From NCBI GenBank assembly GCA_937930845.1, contig CALHBJ010000011.1, forward strand, positions 186,001 through 250,000: a DNA stretch of 64,000 nt, written 5' to 3'. Below the pieces are notes generated by a model. It was not told where the DNA came from and ran no database searches. It was given only the letters and a program-made list of their open reading frames with translations. Of the stretch, positions 27,168 through 37,146 are shown one piece after another; within the stretch, counting starts at the first letter, position 1, and each line of letters opens with the position of its first letter. A program made the translations under genes and the position numbers. This DNA comes from an uncultured Rhizobiaceae group bacterium. Lineage in GTDB: Bacteria > Pseudomonadota > Alphaproteobacteria > Rhizobiales > Rhizobiaceae.

Positions 27168-29117
27168 CTAGTTCGTTACGGGCAGTTCAGCGAAAGCGAC
27201 CCGCGTGAGCGAACGGCCACTGAACCGGTCTGATTGCAGCTTAAATCGCGCATTGGCAAAGCCCGTGGCGTAGACCGTCGATGGCATCAAACGTTGTGTG
27301 CTGCGGCGATAGTCTGGTGCCCGCAACACGGCGCTGGATCCAACACGGGTGGACGCTGCAATAGCCCAGCGCTTCACTTCTCGCCCATCCAGATCACCAA
27401 TACTCAATTCGGCAACCATGGCGTTTTTAGCGCCGGTCCTGATCAGCGGTTCCGTCCTGGCGAGATTGCGCGCCGGCTGTTGCGAAATATCAAGCCGCGG
27501 TTTGGCAGCAGGAACAGGCACACTATTGCCATTCACCGGCTGGTTAGTCTTGGCGACAGCTGGCTGCTGGCGTGGCGTTGGAACGGAAGCCTTGAATGTT
27601 TCTGCCTGGGTATTGAGTGATGCAGAAATAATCTTTTCCTGCTGCGGCTGTCTGCGAATGCGTGCCGCCTCCAGCGCGCTGCGCGACAGAGCGGCAATCT
27701 GTGCAGCACTTGGCTGTGCAGCACTTGGCGTAACAGGTTGAGCAGGCGCTGCCGGGGCGACCAATTCCGTTGGTCGCAACACATTTGCAGGGGCCGTTGT
27801 CAGAGCAGCCTGTTGTACAGCCCGTTCGGGCGCGCTGTCAGACAGGCGACGAGCAAGCGCCGTCTGAACACGGGATCTCAACTCGTTTTGTTCGTTTTCA
27901 GTCGACCCCGGAAGCGGTATTGCCTGGGCAATGGCGTTTTGACCCGGGGTTGGAACAGCAACCGCCGGGCGCAACGCCTGGGTAACTGGTGACGGCGCAA
28001 TCAGATCAGCAGCAGCCACCTGCACCGGCGCTTCAACGATACTACCGGGGCGTTTGCGAGGAACGGCAAGTCGGTCCGCGGGCATGGCAGCCAGAACGAT
28101 TGTTTCTTCTGGAATTGCTTCACCAACAGCCGGCTCTTCCGCGGCATCGGGCTTGGCTTGTTCAACATTCGCGTTGCGAGCCGCCTTCAACTCGACATTA
28201 AACGGATCAGGTCCGCTGGATGCGGCCACAGCAACCGGTTTTTTCGCCACTGGCTTTGGGGCCGGTTTTGCCTTTGCAACCCGAACAGGTTTCGCAACCG
28301 CCTTTTTTGAAGCAGCGCTTTCGTTTTCATCACCATCATTGCCGGATGGTTTAAAGATGGAGGCCAGCAGCGATTTGGAAACCGGCGTAGAACGACGCGA
28401 ACCATCCGCATTGCGGCCACGCTTAAGATTGGCCGCAGCCACCTTATAGCCCTTCAAAGGCTTACCATTGGACGGCACGTGTACAGTGCGCCCGCGTGGG
28501 AACACTCTGGCCAACTGCTTGCGGCTCATACGGGGCCAGTGGCGCACACGACCGGTATCCAGGTGTACAAATGAGCCACGATAATAACCAACACCACCCC
28601 GGTGAGCCTGAAGACCCAGCGCCCGCAGCTTGGTCACTTTCACATCCGGCATGAAGAAATCAAGCGCTTTACCACGGGTGTGCTGGCTTGTTTTGGCAAC
28701 TCCGCGGCCCCGGCGACGCAACATATTGTTGGTGCGCGGCGAACGGTAACCGGAAATCACATGAATGGGTTTGCGCGAACCACTCTTTTGATAAACCTCC
28801 CAAACCAGGTCGAGGAGTTTTGGGTCCATCTTGGTGGGTTCCTTGCGGCGCCAGTCGCGCAGGAACCGGTTGGCCTTTCGCAGCCCGCTTGGAATATATT
28901 TGCCGTTACGCTTGAAAGTGATCGTGGCACTTTCCTTGGTGTGGGTGAAATACATGCGCAGCGTTCGCGTTTCCGCGTTTGCGGCGACTGAGGTGATGAA
29001 AAACACCACCAATGTTGAGACAATCACCAAAAGCGCGCGCCAGCGCATTGAAGCTTGCGGTAAGCAAACCGTGCGTGCGGCATTCGCCCGCTCAATGTTC
29101 CACAACGCAAACAACAT
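27168..29117 (-). CDS. DUF882 / M15-like peptidase with long disordered C-terminus
   Basis: A 649-residue exported protein. Residues about 50-215 form the DUF882 (YcbK-like) domain of the LAS metallopeptidases: VISGYRSPRTN, then SQHTRGKALD (HxxxxxxD metal motif) and SFVHLDTG with the second histidine. From residue 230 the protein is rich in Ala, Pro, Lys and Gln, probably disordered, with a small folded C-terminal part from about 560. The best signal peptide begins at an inner ATG (29048, MRWRALLVIV). It probably cuts or binds cell-wall peptides. The start is uncertain. Confidence 0.8.
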   Translation of the reverse strand: MLFALWNIERANAARTVCLPQASMRWRALLVIVSTLVVFFITSVAANAETRTLRMYFTHTKESATITFKRNGKYIPSGLRKANRFLRDWRRKEPTKMDPKLLDLVWEVYQKSGSRKPIHVISGYRSPRTNNMLRRRGRGVAKTSQHTRGKALDFFMPDVKVTKLRALGLQAHRGGVGYYRGSFVHLDTGRVRHWPRMSRKQLARVFPRGRTVHVPSNGKPLKGYKVAAANLKRGRNADGSRRSTPVSKSLLASIFKPSGNDGDENESAASKKAVAKPVRVAKAKPAPKPVAKKPVAVAASSGPDPFNVELKAARNANVEQAKPDAAEEPAVGEAIPEETIVLAAMPADRLAVPRKRPGSIVEAPVQVAAADLIAPSPVTQALRPAVAVPTPGQNAIAQAIPLPGSTENEQNELRSRVQTALARRLSDSAPERAVQQAALTTAPANVLRPTELVAPAAPAQPVTPSAAQPSAAQIAALSRSALEAARIRRQPQQEKIISASLNTQAETFKASVPTPRQQPAVAKTNQPVNGNSVPVPAAKPRLDISQQPARNLARTEPLIRTGAKNAMVAELSIGDLDGREVKRWAIAASTRVGSSAVLRAPDYRRSTQRLMPSTVYATGFANARFKLQSDRFSGRSLTRVAFAELPVTN

Positions 29118-29202
29118 GTTAGAAGGCGGCTCGCTTCATATTCGATTGACTGACCGGATCACGGTCGCAACTGGTGACGACCTGCAGTACCCACCCCCTT
29201 AT

Positions 29203-29222
29203 GGTCACAAAACACTGTGACC
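29203..29222. promoter_or_regulatory. 20-bp inverted repeat upstream of the DUF882 gene
   Basis: GGTCACA and TGTGACC, perfect 7-bp arms with a 6-base centre, 86-105 bases before the long start of the DUF882 gene, in the 258-bp gap before the sigma-54 regulator. There is no T-run on either side, so it is more like an operator than a terminator. TGTGA halves recall CRP/FNR sites. Confidence 0.35.
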
Positions 29223-29375
29223 AATTCAAGGCTTTTCCAAGGATGGTCTTGCATGGTTAATATAGCGTTTCAGTGCGCAAAGTTAAACCTGTTGATGCTT
29301 TTCGGCCACTTTGGCGACTGGCCTGTGAATACTTTCCAGCTGGCCGCTATGGGAAGGGAATTTACTTCCCTAACG

Positions 29376-30896
29376 TCATGCTGCATCTGCCCCACTATCA
29401 AGAGCCTCATCTGCGTCCTGGTCGATGCCATATTCTTTCAGCTTGCGATAAAGAGTTGAGCGGCCAATACCCAGCGAACGGGCAACCCGCGTCATGCGGC
29501 CATTGTGGTGTTCGATGGCATGGCGAATGGCATGTTCTTCCAGTTCGTTGAGCGATTTCAATTTTCCATCTGCCGATTGAAGATCCGTTTGCGGCAAAGG
29601 CGTTGAATGGGCGGTTTCCCCATCTGTGGCCGTGTCGCGGGGGTGCGATGCACTTGTTTTATCAAACCGGTATACCGATGCACCCGCTTCTCCTTCATTG
29701 CCAATTCCCTCCACCAGATCGGCCAATTGCGGAAAGTCATTGACCGTCAATTCGTCGCCTTCGCACAGGATGATTGCCCGAAAAATTATGTTCTCCAGTT
29801 GGCGTACATTCCCCGGCCAATCATGGGCCTCCAGCAATTGCAGGGCATCGGAACGAATGCCCCGGATATTGCGGCACCCTTCCTGCAAGCAAATTCGAGC
29901 GGTCAAATGTCGCACCAATGGTGCAATATCTTCCCGTCGCTTGCGCAATGGCGGCAAACCAATGGGAAAAACGTTCAAACGATAATACAGATCTTCGCGA
30001 AAATGACCGCTTGTTACCATGTCGATCATGCTGCGATTGGTTGCCGACACCAGACGGAAGTTCACCTTGATCGGCCGCTTGCCGCCCACCGGATCAACTT
30101 CCCCTTCCTGAATGGCGCGCAGAAGTTTCACCTGAACATCAAGGGGAAGTTCCCCCACTTCATCGAGGAATAGTGTTCCCCCATCAGCTTCCTTGAATTT
30201 ACCCGCATGGGAAGCGTTGGCACCCGTGAAAGCCCCTTTTTCGTGGCCAAATAGAATGCTCTCCACCAGATTTTCCGGCAATGCTCCACAATTGACCGCA
30301 ACAAATGGCTTGCGCGCCCGGTCGCTTGATCCATGAATGGCCCGGGCCACAACTTCTTTGCCCACGCCGGATTCACCCTCCAGCAGGACCGGGATCTTGG
30401 AAGCAGCAGCGCGGCGGCCAAGGTCGATCACCCGTTCCATCGCTCCGCTTTGCGCGATCATATCATCAAATGAAAACTCACCGCTACTGGTCTTGCGGAT
30501 GTGATGGACGGCTTCCTCCATGGCATCCAGTTTAAGCGCATTTTCCATGGAAATTTTCAGCCGCTCAAAGGAAACCGGCTTCACGCAAAAATCAAACGCG
30601 CCCGCGCGTATGGCACCAACCACCGTATCAATGCCGCCCTGTGCAGTTTGCACAATGACAGGAATGTTCATGCCCAGCTCGCGCATGCGCCCCAGCACGC
30701 CCATGCCATCCAGTCCCGGCATGACAAGATCAAGCACAATCAGGTGCACCGATGCGCCCTGCGGACTGTCCAACACGTCCAGCGCCATTTCGCCATCATT
30801 TGCCATGATGGCGCGAAAACCGGCTTTGTTGACCGCATTTTCCAGCAAACGCCGTTGTACCGGATCATCGTCAACGATAAGTATGGTTCTCGACAT
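29376..30896 (-). CDS. Sigma-54-dependent response regulator (NtrC family)
   Basis: A 506-residue three-domain activator. The receiver (1-120) has DDD, LDLVMPG with the phosphoacceptor aspartate, and VKPVS. The AAA+ domain (about 140-370) has GESGVGKE, the sigma-54 contact GAFTGA and GGTLFLDEVGELP. The Fis-type HTH is at the C-terminus (RVARSLGIGRSTLYRKLKEYG). The ATG at 30896 follows AGGA by six bases; a TTG at 30911 is possible. No histidine kinase is nearby, so the partner is unknown. The divergent neighbour is pepF. Confidence 0.9.
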   Translation of the reverse strand: MSRTILIVDDDPVQRRLLENAVNKAGFRAIMANDGEMALDVLDSPQGASVHLIVLDLVMPGLDGMGVLGRMRELGMNIPVIVQTAQGGIDTVVGAIRAGAFDFCVKPVSFERLKISMENALKLDAMEEAVHHIRKTSSGEFSFDDMIAQSGAMERVIDLGRRAAASKIPVLLEGESGVGKEVVARAIHGSSDRARKPFVAVNCGALPENLVESILFGHEKGAFTGANASHAGKFKEADGGTLFLDEVGELPLDVQVKLLRAIQEGEVDPVGGKRPIKVNFRLVSATNRSMIDMVTSGHFREDLYYRLNVFPIGLPPLRKRREDIAPLVRHLTARICLQEGCRNIRGIRSDALQLLEAHDWPGNVRQLENIIFRAIILCEGDELTVNDFPQLADLVEGIGNEGEAGASVYRFDKTSASHPRDTATDGETAHSTPLPQTDLQSADGKLKSLNELEEHAIRHAIEHHNGRMTRVARSLGIGRSTLYRKLKEYGIDQDADEALDSGADAA

Positions 30897-30910
30897 GCTG
30901 GTTCCTGACA

Positions 30911-31004
30911 AATTATTAACGGGCCGGCGCAGACCATCTCAATCTGGCACACTTCCTTGAACGGTCTTTTAACGCGGACCATGAATAAATTCTTAACGGG
31001 CCGG
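30911..31004. repeat. Two direct repeats AATTNTTAACGGGCCGG in the divergent promoter region
   Basis: Copies at 30911-30927 and 30988-31004 differ at one of 17 positions and are 77 bases apart. They flank the region between the sigma-54 regulator and pepF. Paired sites seven helical turns apart could bind one regulator with looping. Confidence 0.5.
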
Positions 31005-31052
31005 TAATCTGAGCGTTCCCTGCGCCCAAACCGGAAAATGGCGGAGAATCCC

Positions 31053-32876
31053 ATGCCTCAAGCACCGACAAGAGCTGCTTCCACAGCCCCAAATACGGAA
31101 TTCGGTGAACTGCCGGAATGGAATCTCAACGATTTATATCCGGGCATTGATTCGCCGGAATTTAAAGCCGATTTCGAAGATGCCGTCCCCGCTTCGGCCA
31201 ATTTTGAGGCCAAATTCAAAGGCAAGCTGAGTGATTGTCTAAATGAAAGCGGCGATGCACTCGCCCAGGCAATCGCAGAATTTGAAAACCTACAGGACAA
31301 GCTGGGACGGCTGATTTCCTTCGCCGGGCTTATTTATGCAGGGGATTCATCCAACACAACCAACGCGAAATTTTACGGTGATGTTCAAGAGCAACTCACC
31401 AAAGCCAGCGGCCATTTGCTGTTTTTCACGTTGGAAATAAACCTGCTTGATCAAAAGTCGGTGGACGGTTCCATGCAAGGCACCAGGCTTGCCCATTACC
31501 AACCTTGGCTTGCAGAACTGCGCCTCGACAAACCTTACCAGCTTGAAGACAAGCTGGAGCAATTATTCCTGGAAAAAGCAGCCACCGGGCGCGGCGCATT
31601 CAACCGGCTGTTCGACGAAACCATCGCCAGCTTGAAATTCAATGTCGACGGGCAGGAACTGGCGATCGAACCAACGCTTAATCTGTTGCAGGATCGGGAT
31701 GGCGCAATGCGCAAATCCGCCTCAACCGCCCTGTCGACAACGTTGAGCGAGAATCTACGCCTGTTTTCGCTGATCACCAACACCCTCGCCAAGGACAAAC
31801 AGATCAGCGATACGTGGCGCGGTTTTGAAGATGTGGCCGATGACCGGCACCTTGCCAACCGCGTGGAAAAGCCGGTTGTCGATGCACTTGTCTCGGCGGT
31901 GCAGGACGCCTACCCACGCATATCCCATCGCTATTATGCCATGAAGGCAAAGTGGATGGGCATGGACCAGCTCAGCCACTGGGACCGCAATGCCCCATTG
32001 CCAAAGGGGCCAACGCGCATCATCGCCTGGGACGAAGCGCGGGAAACTGTGTTGACTGCCTATGAGGGCTTTGCCCCGGAGATGGCCAATATCGCCCGCG
32101 ACTTCTTCGACAAACGCTGGATCGACGCGCCGGTTCGTCCCGGCAAGTCGCCTGGTGCTTTTGCCCACCCGACCGTGCCTTCCGTTCACCCTTATGTGCT
32201 GCTCAACTATCAGGGCAAACCGCGTGATGTGATGACGCTGGCCCATGAACTGGGCCATGGGGTCCATCAGGTGCTTGCCGGTGATCAAGGTGCGCTGATG
32301 GCTTCAACGCCGCTGACTCTGGCCGAAACCGCAAGCGTGTTCGGCGAGATGCTCACTTTCCGGTCCCTGCTGGCGCAAACCAAATCGCCCAGCGAAAGAC
32401 AGGCCATGCTGGCCGCCAAAGTGGAAGACATGATCAACACCGTTGTGCGGCAGATCGCGTTTTACCAATTTGAACGCAAGGTCCATGAAACCCGGCGCGA
32501 AGGTGAACTGACGTCTGAGCAGATCGGCGAATTGTGGATGTCGGTCCAACATGACAGCCTTGGCCCGGCTGTGAAACTTGAACAAGGATATGAGGTTTTC
32601 TGGACCTATATTCCCCACTTCATACATTCCCCATTTTACGTCTACGCCTATGCATTCGGCGACTGCCTGGTCAATTCGCTCTATGCGGTTTACCAGAATT
32701 CCGAAGAAGGTTTTCAACAGCGCTATTTCGAAATGCTGCGCGCAGGTGGCACAAAGCACCACTCACAATTGCTTGCACCGTTTGGACTGGACGCGACCGA
32801 ACCTTCGTTTTGGCAACAAGGCTTGGCTGTTATAGAAGGGCTGATTGACGAATTGGAGGCACTTGACCTATCGTAA
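31053..32876 (+). CDS. pepF: Oligoendopeptidase F (M3 family)
   Basis: A 607-residue cytoplasmic zinc oligopeptidase. The active site is TLAHELGHGVHQ (HExxH) near residue 395, with the third ligand in LAETASVFGEM. The N-terminal helical M3B part (LNDLYPGIDSPEF) is typical of the alphaproteobacterial PepF type. A GGAG site six bases before the ATG at 31053 decides it over the ATG at 31038. It degrades short peptides. It is a single gene. Confidence 0.92.
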   Translation: MPQAPTRAASTAPNTEFGELPEWNLNDLYPGIDSPEFKADFEDAVPASANFEAKFKGKLSDCLNESGDALAQAIAEFENLQDKLGRLISFAGLIYAGDSSNTTNAKFYGDVQEQLTKASGHLLFFTLEINLLDQKSVDGSMQGTRLAHYQPWLAELRLDKPYQLEDKLEQLFLEKAATGRGAFNRLFDETIASLKFNVDGQELAIEPTLNLLQDRDGAMRKSASTALSTTLSENLRLFSLITNTLAKDKQISDTWRGFEDVADDRHLANRVEKPVVDALVSAVQDAYPRISHRYYAMKAKWMGMDQLSHWDRNAPLPKGPTRIIAWDEARETVLTAYEGFAPEMANIARDFFDKRWIDAPVRPGKSPGAFAHPTVPSVHPYVLLNYQGKPRDVMTLAHELGHGVHQVLAGDQGALMASTPLTLAETASVFGEMLTFRSLLAQTKSPSERQAMLAAKVEDMINTVVRQIAFYQFERKVHETRREGELTSEQIGELWMSVQHDSLGPAVKLEQGYEVFWTYIPHFIHSPFYVYAYAFGDCLVNSLYAVYQNSEEGFQQRYFEMLRAGGTKHHSQLLAPFGLDATEPSFWQQGLAVIEGLIDELEALDLS

Positions 32877-33060
32877 TGGCGAAATTCTGCCAACTGCAGG
32901 ACGCGCCTGTTTCAATTCAAACAGATGTCGAATTGCACGGTATAACGAAAGAATTCCGGCGCGTTTGGGGAAACTCTGCTAAGAAAAACGCGGCTTGAGG
33001 GGTCATTGTAGTCAAAATTCTGCGCTTGCAACAGGCGAGTACACCAGCGAGGTAGCTGAA

Positions 33061-33474
33061 ATGCGTAACGTAAATTCCATTGCCATATTGATTTCCAGTG
33101 CTCTGATTTTGAGCGCTTGCCAGTCAAGCAACACACAACAGGCAGCACCGGGTTCCGGCCTGCGGCCCGCAACCCCCACAGCGCCAGCGGTACGTTCGCG
33201 CGTGGAGCTTGATGGTGTGTGGGCTCCGGTCGAAGCATCCAACGCGGGCACATATACCGCCAGTTTCTCAAACGGTCAGTTTCTCACCAAGGCAGCCGAT
33301 ACCAAGGCCGTGATTGGCGCGGGGAAATACACCATCAAATCCAATGACAAGGTTGATTTGTTCTGGGTCGGTGCCTTGAGCAAGACGGAAAACAACGCCA
33401 CCTGCGTTTGGGGACAGGAAACGCTCAATTGCAGCGCCACCAACGGATTTAAATTCACCCTGAAAAAGACCTGA
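33061..33474 (+). CDS. Omp10-like outer membrane lipoprotein
   Basis: A 137-residue lipoprotein. The signal ends ALILSAC so Cys18 is lipidated. The mature part (LDGVWAPVEA, YTASFSNGQFLT, GAGKYTI, and a late C-WGQETLNC-S pair with KFTLKK) follows the layout of Brucella Omp10: a Gly-Trp strand, a repeated strand pattern and two C-terminal cysteines. GAGG lies eight bases before the ATG. Omp10-like proteins contribute to envelope integrity; the exact role is open. Confidence 0.75.
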   Translation: MRNVNSIAILISSALILSACQSSNTQQAAPGSGLRPATPTAPAVRSRVELDGVWAPVEASNAGTYTASFSNGQFLTKAADTKAVIGAGKYTIKSNDKVDLFWVGALSKTENNATCVWGQETLNCSATNGFKFTLKKT

Positions 33475-33611
33475 CGGTCTTTTCCAGTCGGGCGGGCGTG
33501 GTTAAGCGACACAATTCACACTTTGTCTACTTGCCAATCGGCGTCAGCTTGAGTACCTGAAAACTTAAAGCAAACTTGTGTCATAGCAGTGTTGAAAGAG
33601 AGCCCCAGACC

Positions 33612-33836
33612 ATGGCCGATCAAACATACGAAGTGAACCATGACCACGGCGCTCCGATGGATTATCCGGAGCACGAACAAACCTACTCAATGTTTCTTTT
33701 TCTGACCAAATGGGGCGTGTTGTTTAACGTGGCTCTGCTGGTAGCGATGGCCGTAGGTTTTTTCCTCGGCGGCGGTTGGCTCGGTGGCGTCCTCACTCTG
33801 GTTGTGCTGCTCATTGCAGCGCGTATTTTTGCCTAA
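33612..33836 (+). CDS. aa3-type cytochrome c oxidase subunit IV
   Basis: A 74-residue one- or two-helix protein. MDYPEHEQTYSMFLFLTKWG at residues 16-35 is the conserved block of the alphaproteobacterial aa3 oxidase subunit IV family, followed by hydrophobic segments to the end. The genes for the other oxidase subunits are not in the window. An AGAGAG site precedes the ATG at 33612. Confidence 0.85.
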   Translation: MADQTYEVNHDHGAPMDYPEHEQTYSMFLFLTKWGVLFNVALLVAMAVGFFLGGGWLGGVLTLVVLLIAARIFA

Positions 33837-33909
33837 GCTTCGCGGCTCAGCACAAAATCCATGGTATGTTCCATTGGTTTGGACCGCATTCAGAAAATAA
33901 GAAACTGCC

Positions 33910-34758
33910 CTATGAGCCGCGTGTGCGGCTCATGCCTTCTTGCGCGGGCTGGTAATCCCGGTTGAGTGCCACGGCCCGCGAATAAGATCTAAACGCGCGC
34001 TTCTTGTCCCCACGCTGTTCATATACCAACGCCTGATTGGTCCATGCCTCGGCATATTGAGGATCAAGCTTCAGCGCCGTATTGAAATCATCCAGCGCAT
34101 TTTGCTCGCCATTTGTCGCAAGATAAGACAAACCACGGGCATTGTAGGGTTCCGCCTGCTTGTCTGCCAGCGATATGGCTTTGGAGAAATCTTCAATGGC
34201 CGAACGGTGATCCCGCGACTGTTGATAAAGCAGGCCGCGATTATGGTAAGCGCGGGGATTGGTCGTGCCCAATTGAATGGCCCGGTCATAATCATTAAAC
34301 GCGGAGCGCAATTGATTGGCCTGGCGATACACATCACCGCGACCGACATAGCCATCTGTATATTGGGAATTAATCGTCAGCGCGGCGTCATAATCCTTCA
34401 CCGCCTGATTCAGATTGCCCGTCCGGCTGTAAACAAGACCGCGATTGGCGTAGGCCTGAAAATAGCGCCGGTCCAAAGAAATGGCCGTGTTGAAATCATT
34501 CAATGCAGCAGAGAAATTGCCAGCGCGGCCATAGGCACTGCCGCGCACATTATACGCGGCCGGGTCTCGTGGATTGCTTTTCACAACCTGGCTGAGCGAA
34601 CTGATATTCTCGCTCGACCCCTGATTGCTTTCAAATTCAAGCCCGCTCACCGGGGAAGTGGTGGTACAACCGGCCAGCACAAAAGCTGCAACAACCATTG
34701 GCAGCCAAACTTTTGTCAAAGCAGCGCTCCCGCTTGATAAGGCATAAGTCATTGGCAT
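33910..34758 (-). CDS. TPR-repeat lipoprotein (NlpI-like)
   Basis: A protein of about 282 residues. The signal ends AFVLAGC, so it is a lipoprotein. Six or more TPR units fill residues 55-270, each with the pattern YNxRGxxYxRxGNxxxAxxDF-type and AYANRGLVYSRTG, AYHNRGLLYQQS, AEAWTNQALVYEQRG. Such proteins bind partner proteins in the periplasm. The ATG at 34758 is preceded by GAGG at some distance; 34752 is also possible. The last codons form a 9-bp hairpin (ATGAGCCGC / GCGGCTCAT) that may aid termination. Confidence 0.82.
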   Translation of the reverse strand: MPMTYALSSGSAALTKVWLPMVVAAFVLAGCTTTSPVSGLEFESNQGSSENISSLSQVVKSNPRDPAAYNVRGSAYGRAGNFSAALNDFNTAISLDRRYFQAYANRGLVYSRTGNLNQAVKDYDAALTINSQYTDGYVGRGDVYRQANQLRSAFNDYDRAIQLGTTNPRAYHNRGLLYQQSRDHRSAIEDFSKAISLADKQAEPYNARGLSYLATNGEQNALDDFNTALKLDPQYAEAWTNQALVYEQRGDKKRAFRSYSRAVALNRDYQPAQEGMSRTRGS

Positions 34759-34832
34759 TATGATTGGGGCCTCTTCCCGGGCCAGACACCGACCGCGAAT
34801 ACTTCTCACACTATCAAAAACTTTACGCAACG

Positions 34833-34863
34833 CAAAAAGGGCGATCCGGCAGCGGATCACCCT
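34833..34863 (-). terminator. Rho-independent terminator of rpsU
   Basis: On the minus strand AAGGG-T-GATCCG pairs with CGGATC-G-CCCTT across a 4-base loop (one internal mismatch) and runs into five T. It is 48 bases beyond the rpsU stop, upstream of the TPR lipoprotein start. Confidence 0.8.
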
Positions 34864-34910
34864 TCAAACTATAATCCAATTACGGCACAAATAGACCGCA
34901 TCAGATAATC

Positions 34911-35135
34911 TTAGCGAGGCGATTTGCCGGGCAGAAGGCCTTCGCGCTGAGCGCGTTTACGGGCCAGCTTGCGGGCACGGCGAACAGCTTCTGCTTTTTC
35001 GCGGGCACGCTTTTCAGACGGCTTTTCATAAAAATTACGCAGCTTCATTTCGCGGAAGACACCTTCGCGTTGAAGCTTCTTTTTCAAGGCACGCAGGGCC
35101 TGGTCTACATTGTTGTCACGTACGACGACTTGCAC
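34911..35135 (-). CDS. rpsU: 30S ribosomal protein S21
   Basis: A 74-residue basic ribosomal protein. [20 protein letters not shown] at the start and [20 protein letters not shown] are the S21 blocks, with the arginine- and lysine-rich end. It uses a GTG start with a GGAAAAG site. Monocistronic, with its own terminator. Confidence 0.95.
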   Translation of the reverse strand: MQVVVRDNNVDQALRALKKKLQREGVFREMKLRNFYEKPSEKRAREKAEAVRRARKLARKRAQREGLLPGKSPR

Positions 35136-35349
35136 GGGCTTTTCCGTTTCAGTTGAGTTTCAAAAATGTTCGAGAAGCGATCCGGGATAGCAGTGCGCCA
35201 AGCCCAAAAGCTTTTCCGGCGCAACCAAACCGGCTGCCTGGACCCTTTCAGGCCCAATCGTTGCGCGGCGATACCAGAACCACCGCACATTGTCCAGCCC
35301 GAAGAGGCATGCTCGAGGCAATTCTCATACATTGAGCCGACAAAAAAAA

Positions 35350-36453
35350 TCATACACCAGTTAAAGGCAAAAGGCGATTCAAATGGCCCATTTTTCGCCC
35401 CTTGCGAGACTGGGCCTTGCCATAAAGGGTTACGCTGACACGAGCATCATGCATCAACGCCGCAATATCGCTGGCCTCATCGCCCAACAGATTTTCCATA
35501 ACGCAATCGCTGTGCCTGTCGGCGCTGCCAAGCGGCAATCCGCAAATGGCGCGAATATGTTGCTCAAACTGAGACGTTTGACACGCAGTATCCGTCCAAT
35601 GCCCGGAATTATGCACCCTGGGCGCAAACTCATTGACCAAGATGCCGTCAGCGGTTTCAAAAAACTCAATTCCAATCACGCCGACATAATCAAGTCCGTT
35701 CAGCAACTTGCCCGCAATATCCATCGCTTCAGACAACGCCTGTGCAGCCAGACCGCTTGGCACCGTCGAGCGCCGCAAAATTCCGTCTTCATGTTCGTTG
35801 CGGGCCGGTTCAAAACATGCCACCTCGCCATGCCATGAGCGGGCGGCAACAATTGAAAATTCACTTTTGAAATCCACCAATTGCTCAAGCACATATGGGC
35901 CAGCGCCGGTTTCCGCCAACACAGCATCAGGGTCATCACATTCAGCCGATTTGAAGACCCGCTGGCCTTTGCCATCATATCCAAAACGTCGCGTTTTCAG
36001 CACACCGCCGCCAAAAGCATTAAGTGCAGCACTCAATTGCGCGCCCGTATCCACTGTCTTGAACGGGGCAACGGGTATGTCGCTGGCTTGCAAAAACTGC
36101 TTTTCAAGCAGCCGGTCTTGAGAAGTTGTCAGCGCAATCTGCGGTGGTGAGAGGGGAACGATGGACTGCAAGGCAACGGCACTTGCGTCCGGCACGTTTT
36201 CAAACTCATAGGTGACCACATCACACAGCCGGGCCATCTCGTCCAAAGCCGCGCTGTCATCATATGCCGCAACGATCTGCCGGTTGGCTGTTTGTGCCGC
36301 TGGACAATCCTGTTGCGGCTCAAGAATGAGGGTCGCAAAACCAAGGCGCGCAGCTGATGCAGCAAGCATGCGCCCCAACTGGCCGCCACCAATGATCCCG
36401 ATCGTACTACCGGGCGCCAACGGCGCATCAATTCGGGCCAATTGATCACTCAT
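35350..36453 (-). CDS. purK: 5-(carboxyamino)imidazole ribonucleotide synthase PurK
   Basis: A 367-residue ATP-grasp enzyme that carboxylates AIR at N5 in purine synthesis. [14 protein letters not shown] opens the protein. [24 protein letters not shown] and [24 protein letters not shown] are the ATP-grasp and catalytic blocks. The ATG at 36453 overlaps the purE stop by eight bases; the frame extends to 36675 inside purE and is not used. Partner of PurE. Confidence 0.95.
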   Translation of the reverse strand: MSDQLARIDAPLAPGSTIGIIGGGQLGRMLAASAARLGFATLILEPQQDCPAAQTANRQIVAAYDDSAALDEMARLCDVVTYEFENVPDASAVALQSIVPLSPPQIALTTSQDRLLEKQFLQASDIPVAPFKTVDTGAQLSAALNAFGGGVLKTRRFGYDGKGQRVFKSAECDDPDAVLAETGAGPYVLEQLVDFKSEFSIVAARSWHGEVACFEPARNEHEDGILRRSTVPSGLAAQALSEAMDIAGKLLNGLDYVGVIGIEFFETADGILVNEFAPRVHNSGHWTDTACQTSQFEQHIRAICGLPLGSADRHSDCVMENLLGDEASDIAALMHDARVSVTLYGKAQSRKGRKMGHLNRLLPLTGV

Positions 36454-36943
36454 GGGGACGTTCAGCCACCGAATCGCATTGGGTCGCGCGCCACTCGTCC
36501 AACCGCTTGGCAAGGCCTTCATCCCCCAGCGCGAGCACGGCTGCTGCAAGCAAGGCTGCATTGGTGGCCCCCGCCTTGCCAATTGCCAGTGTACCCACGG
36601 GAATACCCGCCGGCATCTGAACAATCGATAACAAACTGTCCTGTCCCGACAGCGCAGCAGATTGAACCGGTACACCGAACACGGGCAAAGGTGTCATTGA
36701 CGCCACCATGCCCGGCAGGTGCGCTGCACCCCCGGCACCGGCAATGACAACCCGAAAGCCATTTTCCCTGGCGGATTTAGCAAATTTCACCAGCCGGTCC
36801 GGCGTTCTGTGGGCCGAAACGATGCGGGCATCATAGGCCACACCCAACCCATCCAGCACGTCGGCTGCATGTTTCATCGTTGCCCAGTCAGATTGGCTGC
36901 CCATAACGATGGCAACCGGCACATTTTTTGGATCAGCACTCAT
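36446..36943 (-). CDS. purE: N5-carboxyaminoimidazole ribonucleotide mutase PurE
   Basis: A 165-residue class I PurE mutase. GSQSDWATM, the catalytic histidine in VSAHRTPDR, and [14 protein letters not shown] are present. The ATG overlaps the stop of the preceding DUF465 gene by four bases and its stop overlaps purK, so DUF465-purE-purK is one transcript. Confidence 0.95.
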   Translation of the reverse strand: MSADPKNVPVAIVMGSQSDWATMKHAADVLDGLGVAYDARIVSAHRTPDRLVKFAKSARENGFRVVIAGAGGAAHLPGMVASMTPLPVFGVPVQSAALSGQDSLLSIVQMPAGIPVGTLAIGKAGATNAALLAAAVLALGDEGLAKRLDEWRATQCDSVAERPHE

Positions 36944-37146
36944 GCGATAATATCCGGAATAACTGCTGACGCCACTCTCTCAATACGATCTTTCAAGGCG
37001 AGCTTTTTCTTCTTCATGCGTTGAATCTTCAAGGGGTCGCAATTCAGCTTGGTCATGGCGTCGATTGCCGTGTGATAGTCATCATGCTCAATCTGCAATC
37101 GGACAAGGTGCATTTTCGTATCCGCTTTTTCCTGATCGTCATGCAT
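36940..37146 (-). CDS. DUF465 (YdcH-like) small protein
   Basis: A 68-residue basic coiled-coil protein: [24 protein letters not shown], then [14 protein letters not shown], the DUF465 pattern. GGGGAAC lies eight bases before the ATG at 37146; the frame extends to 37299 without support. It leads the purEK transcript. A second DUF465 gene is read divergently from 37343. Function unknown. Confidence 0.8.
   Translation of the reverse strand: MHDDQEKADTKMHLVRLQIEHDDYHTAIDAMTKLNCDPLKIQRMKKKKLALKDRIERVASAVIPDIIA

Noticed and set aside
30945-30960. Possible sigma-54 promoter (TGGCAC...TTGA)
   Set aside because: The spacing is one base too long and the -12 GC is missing.
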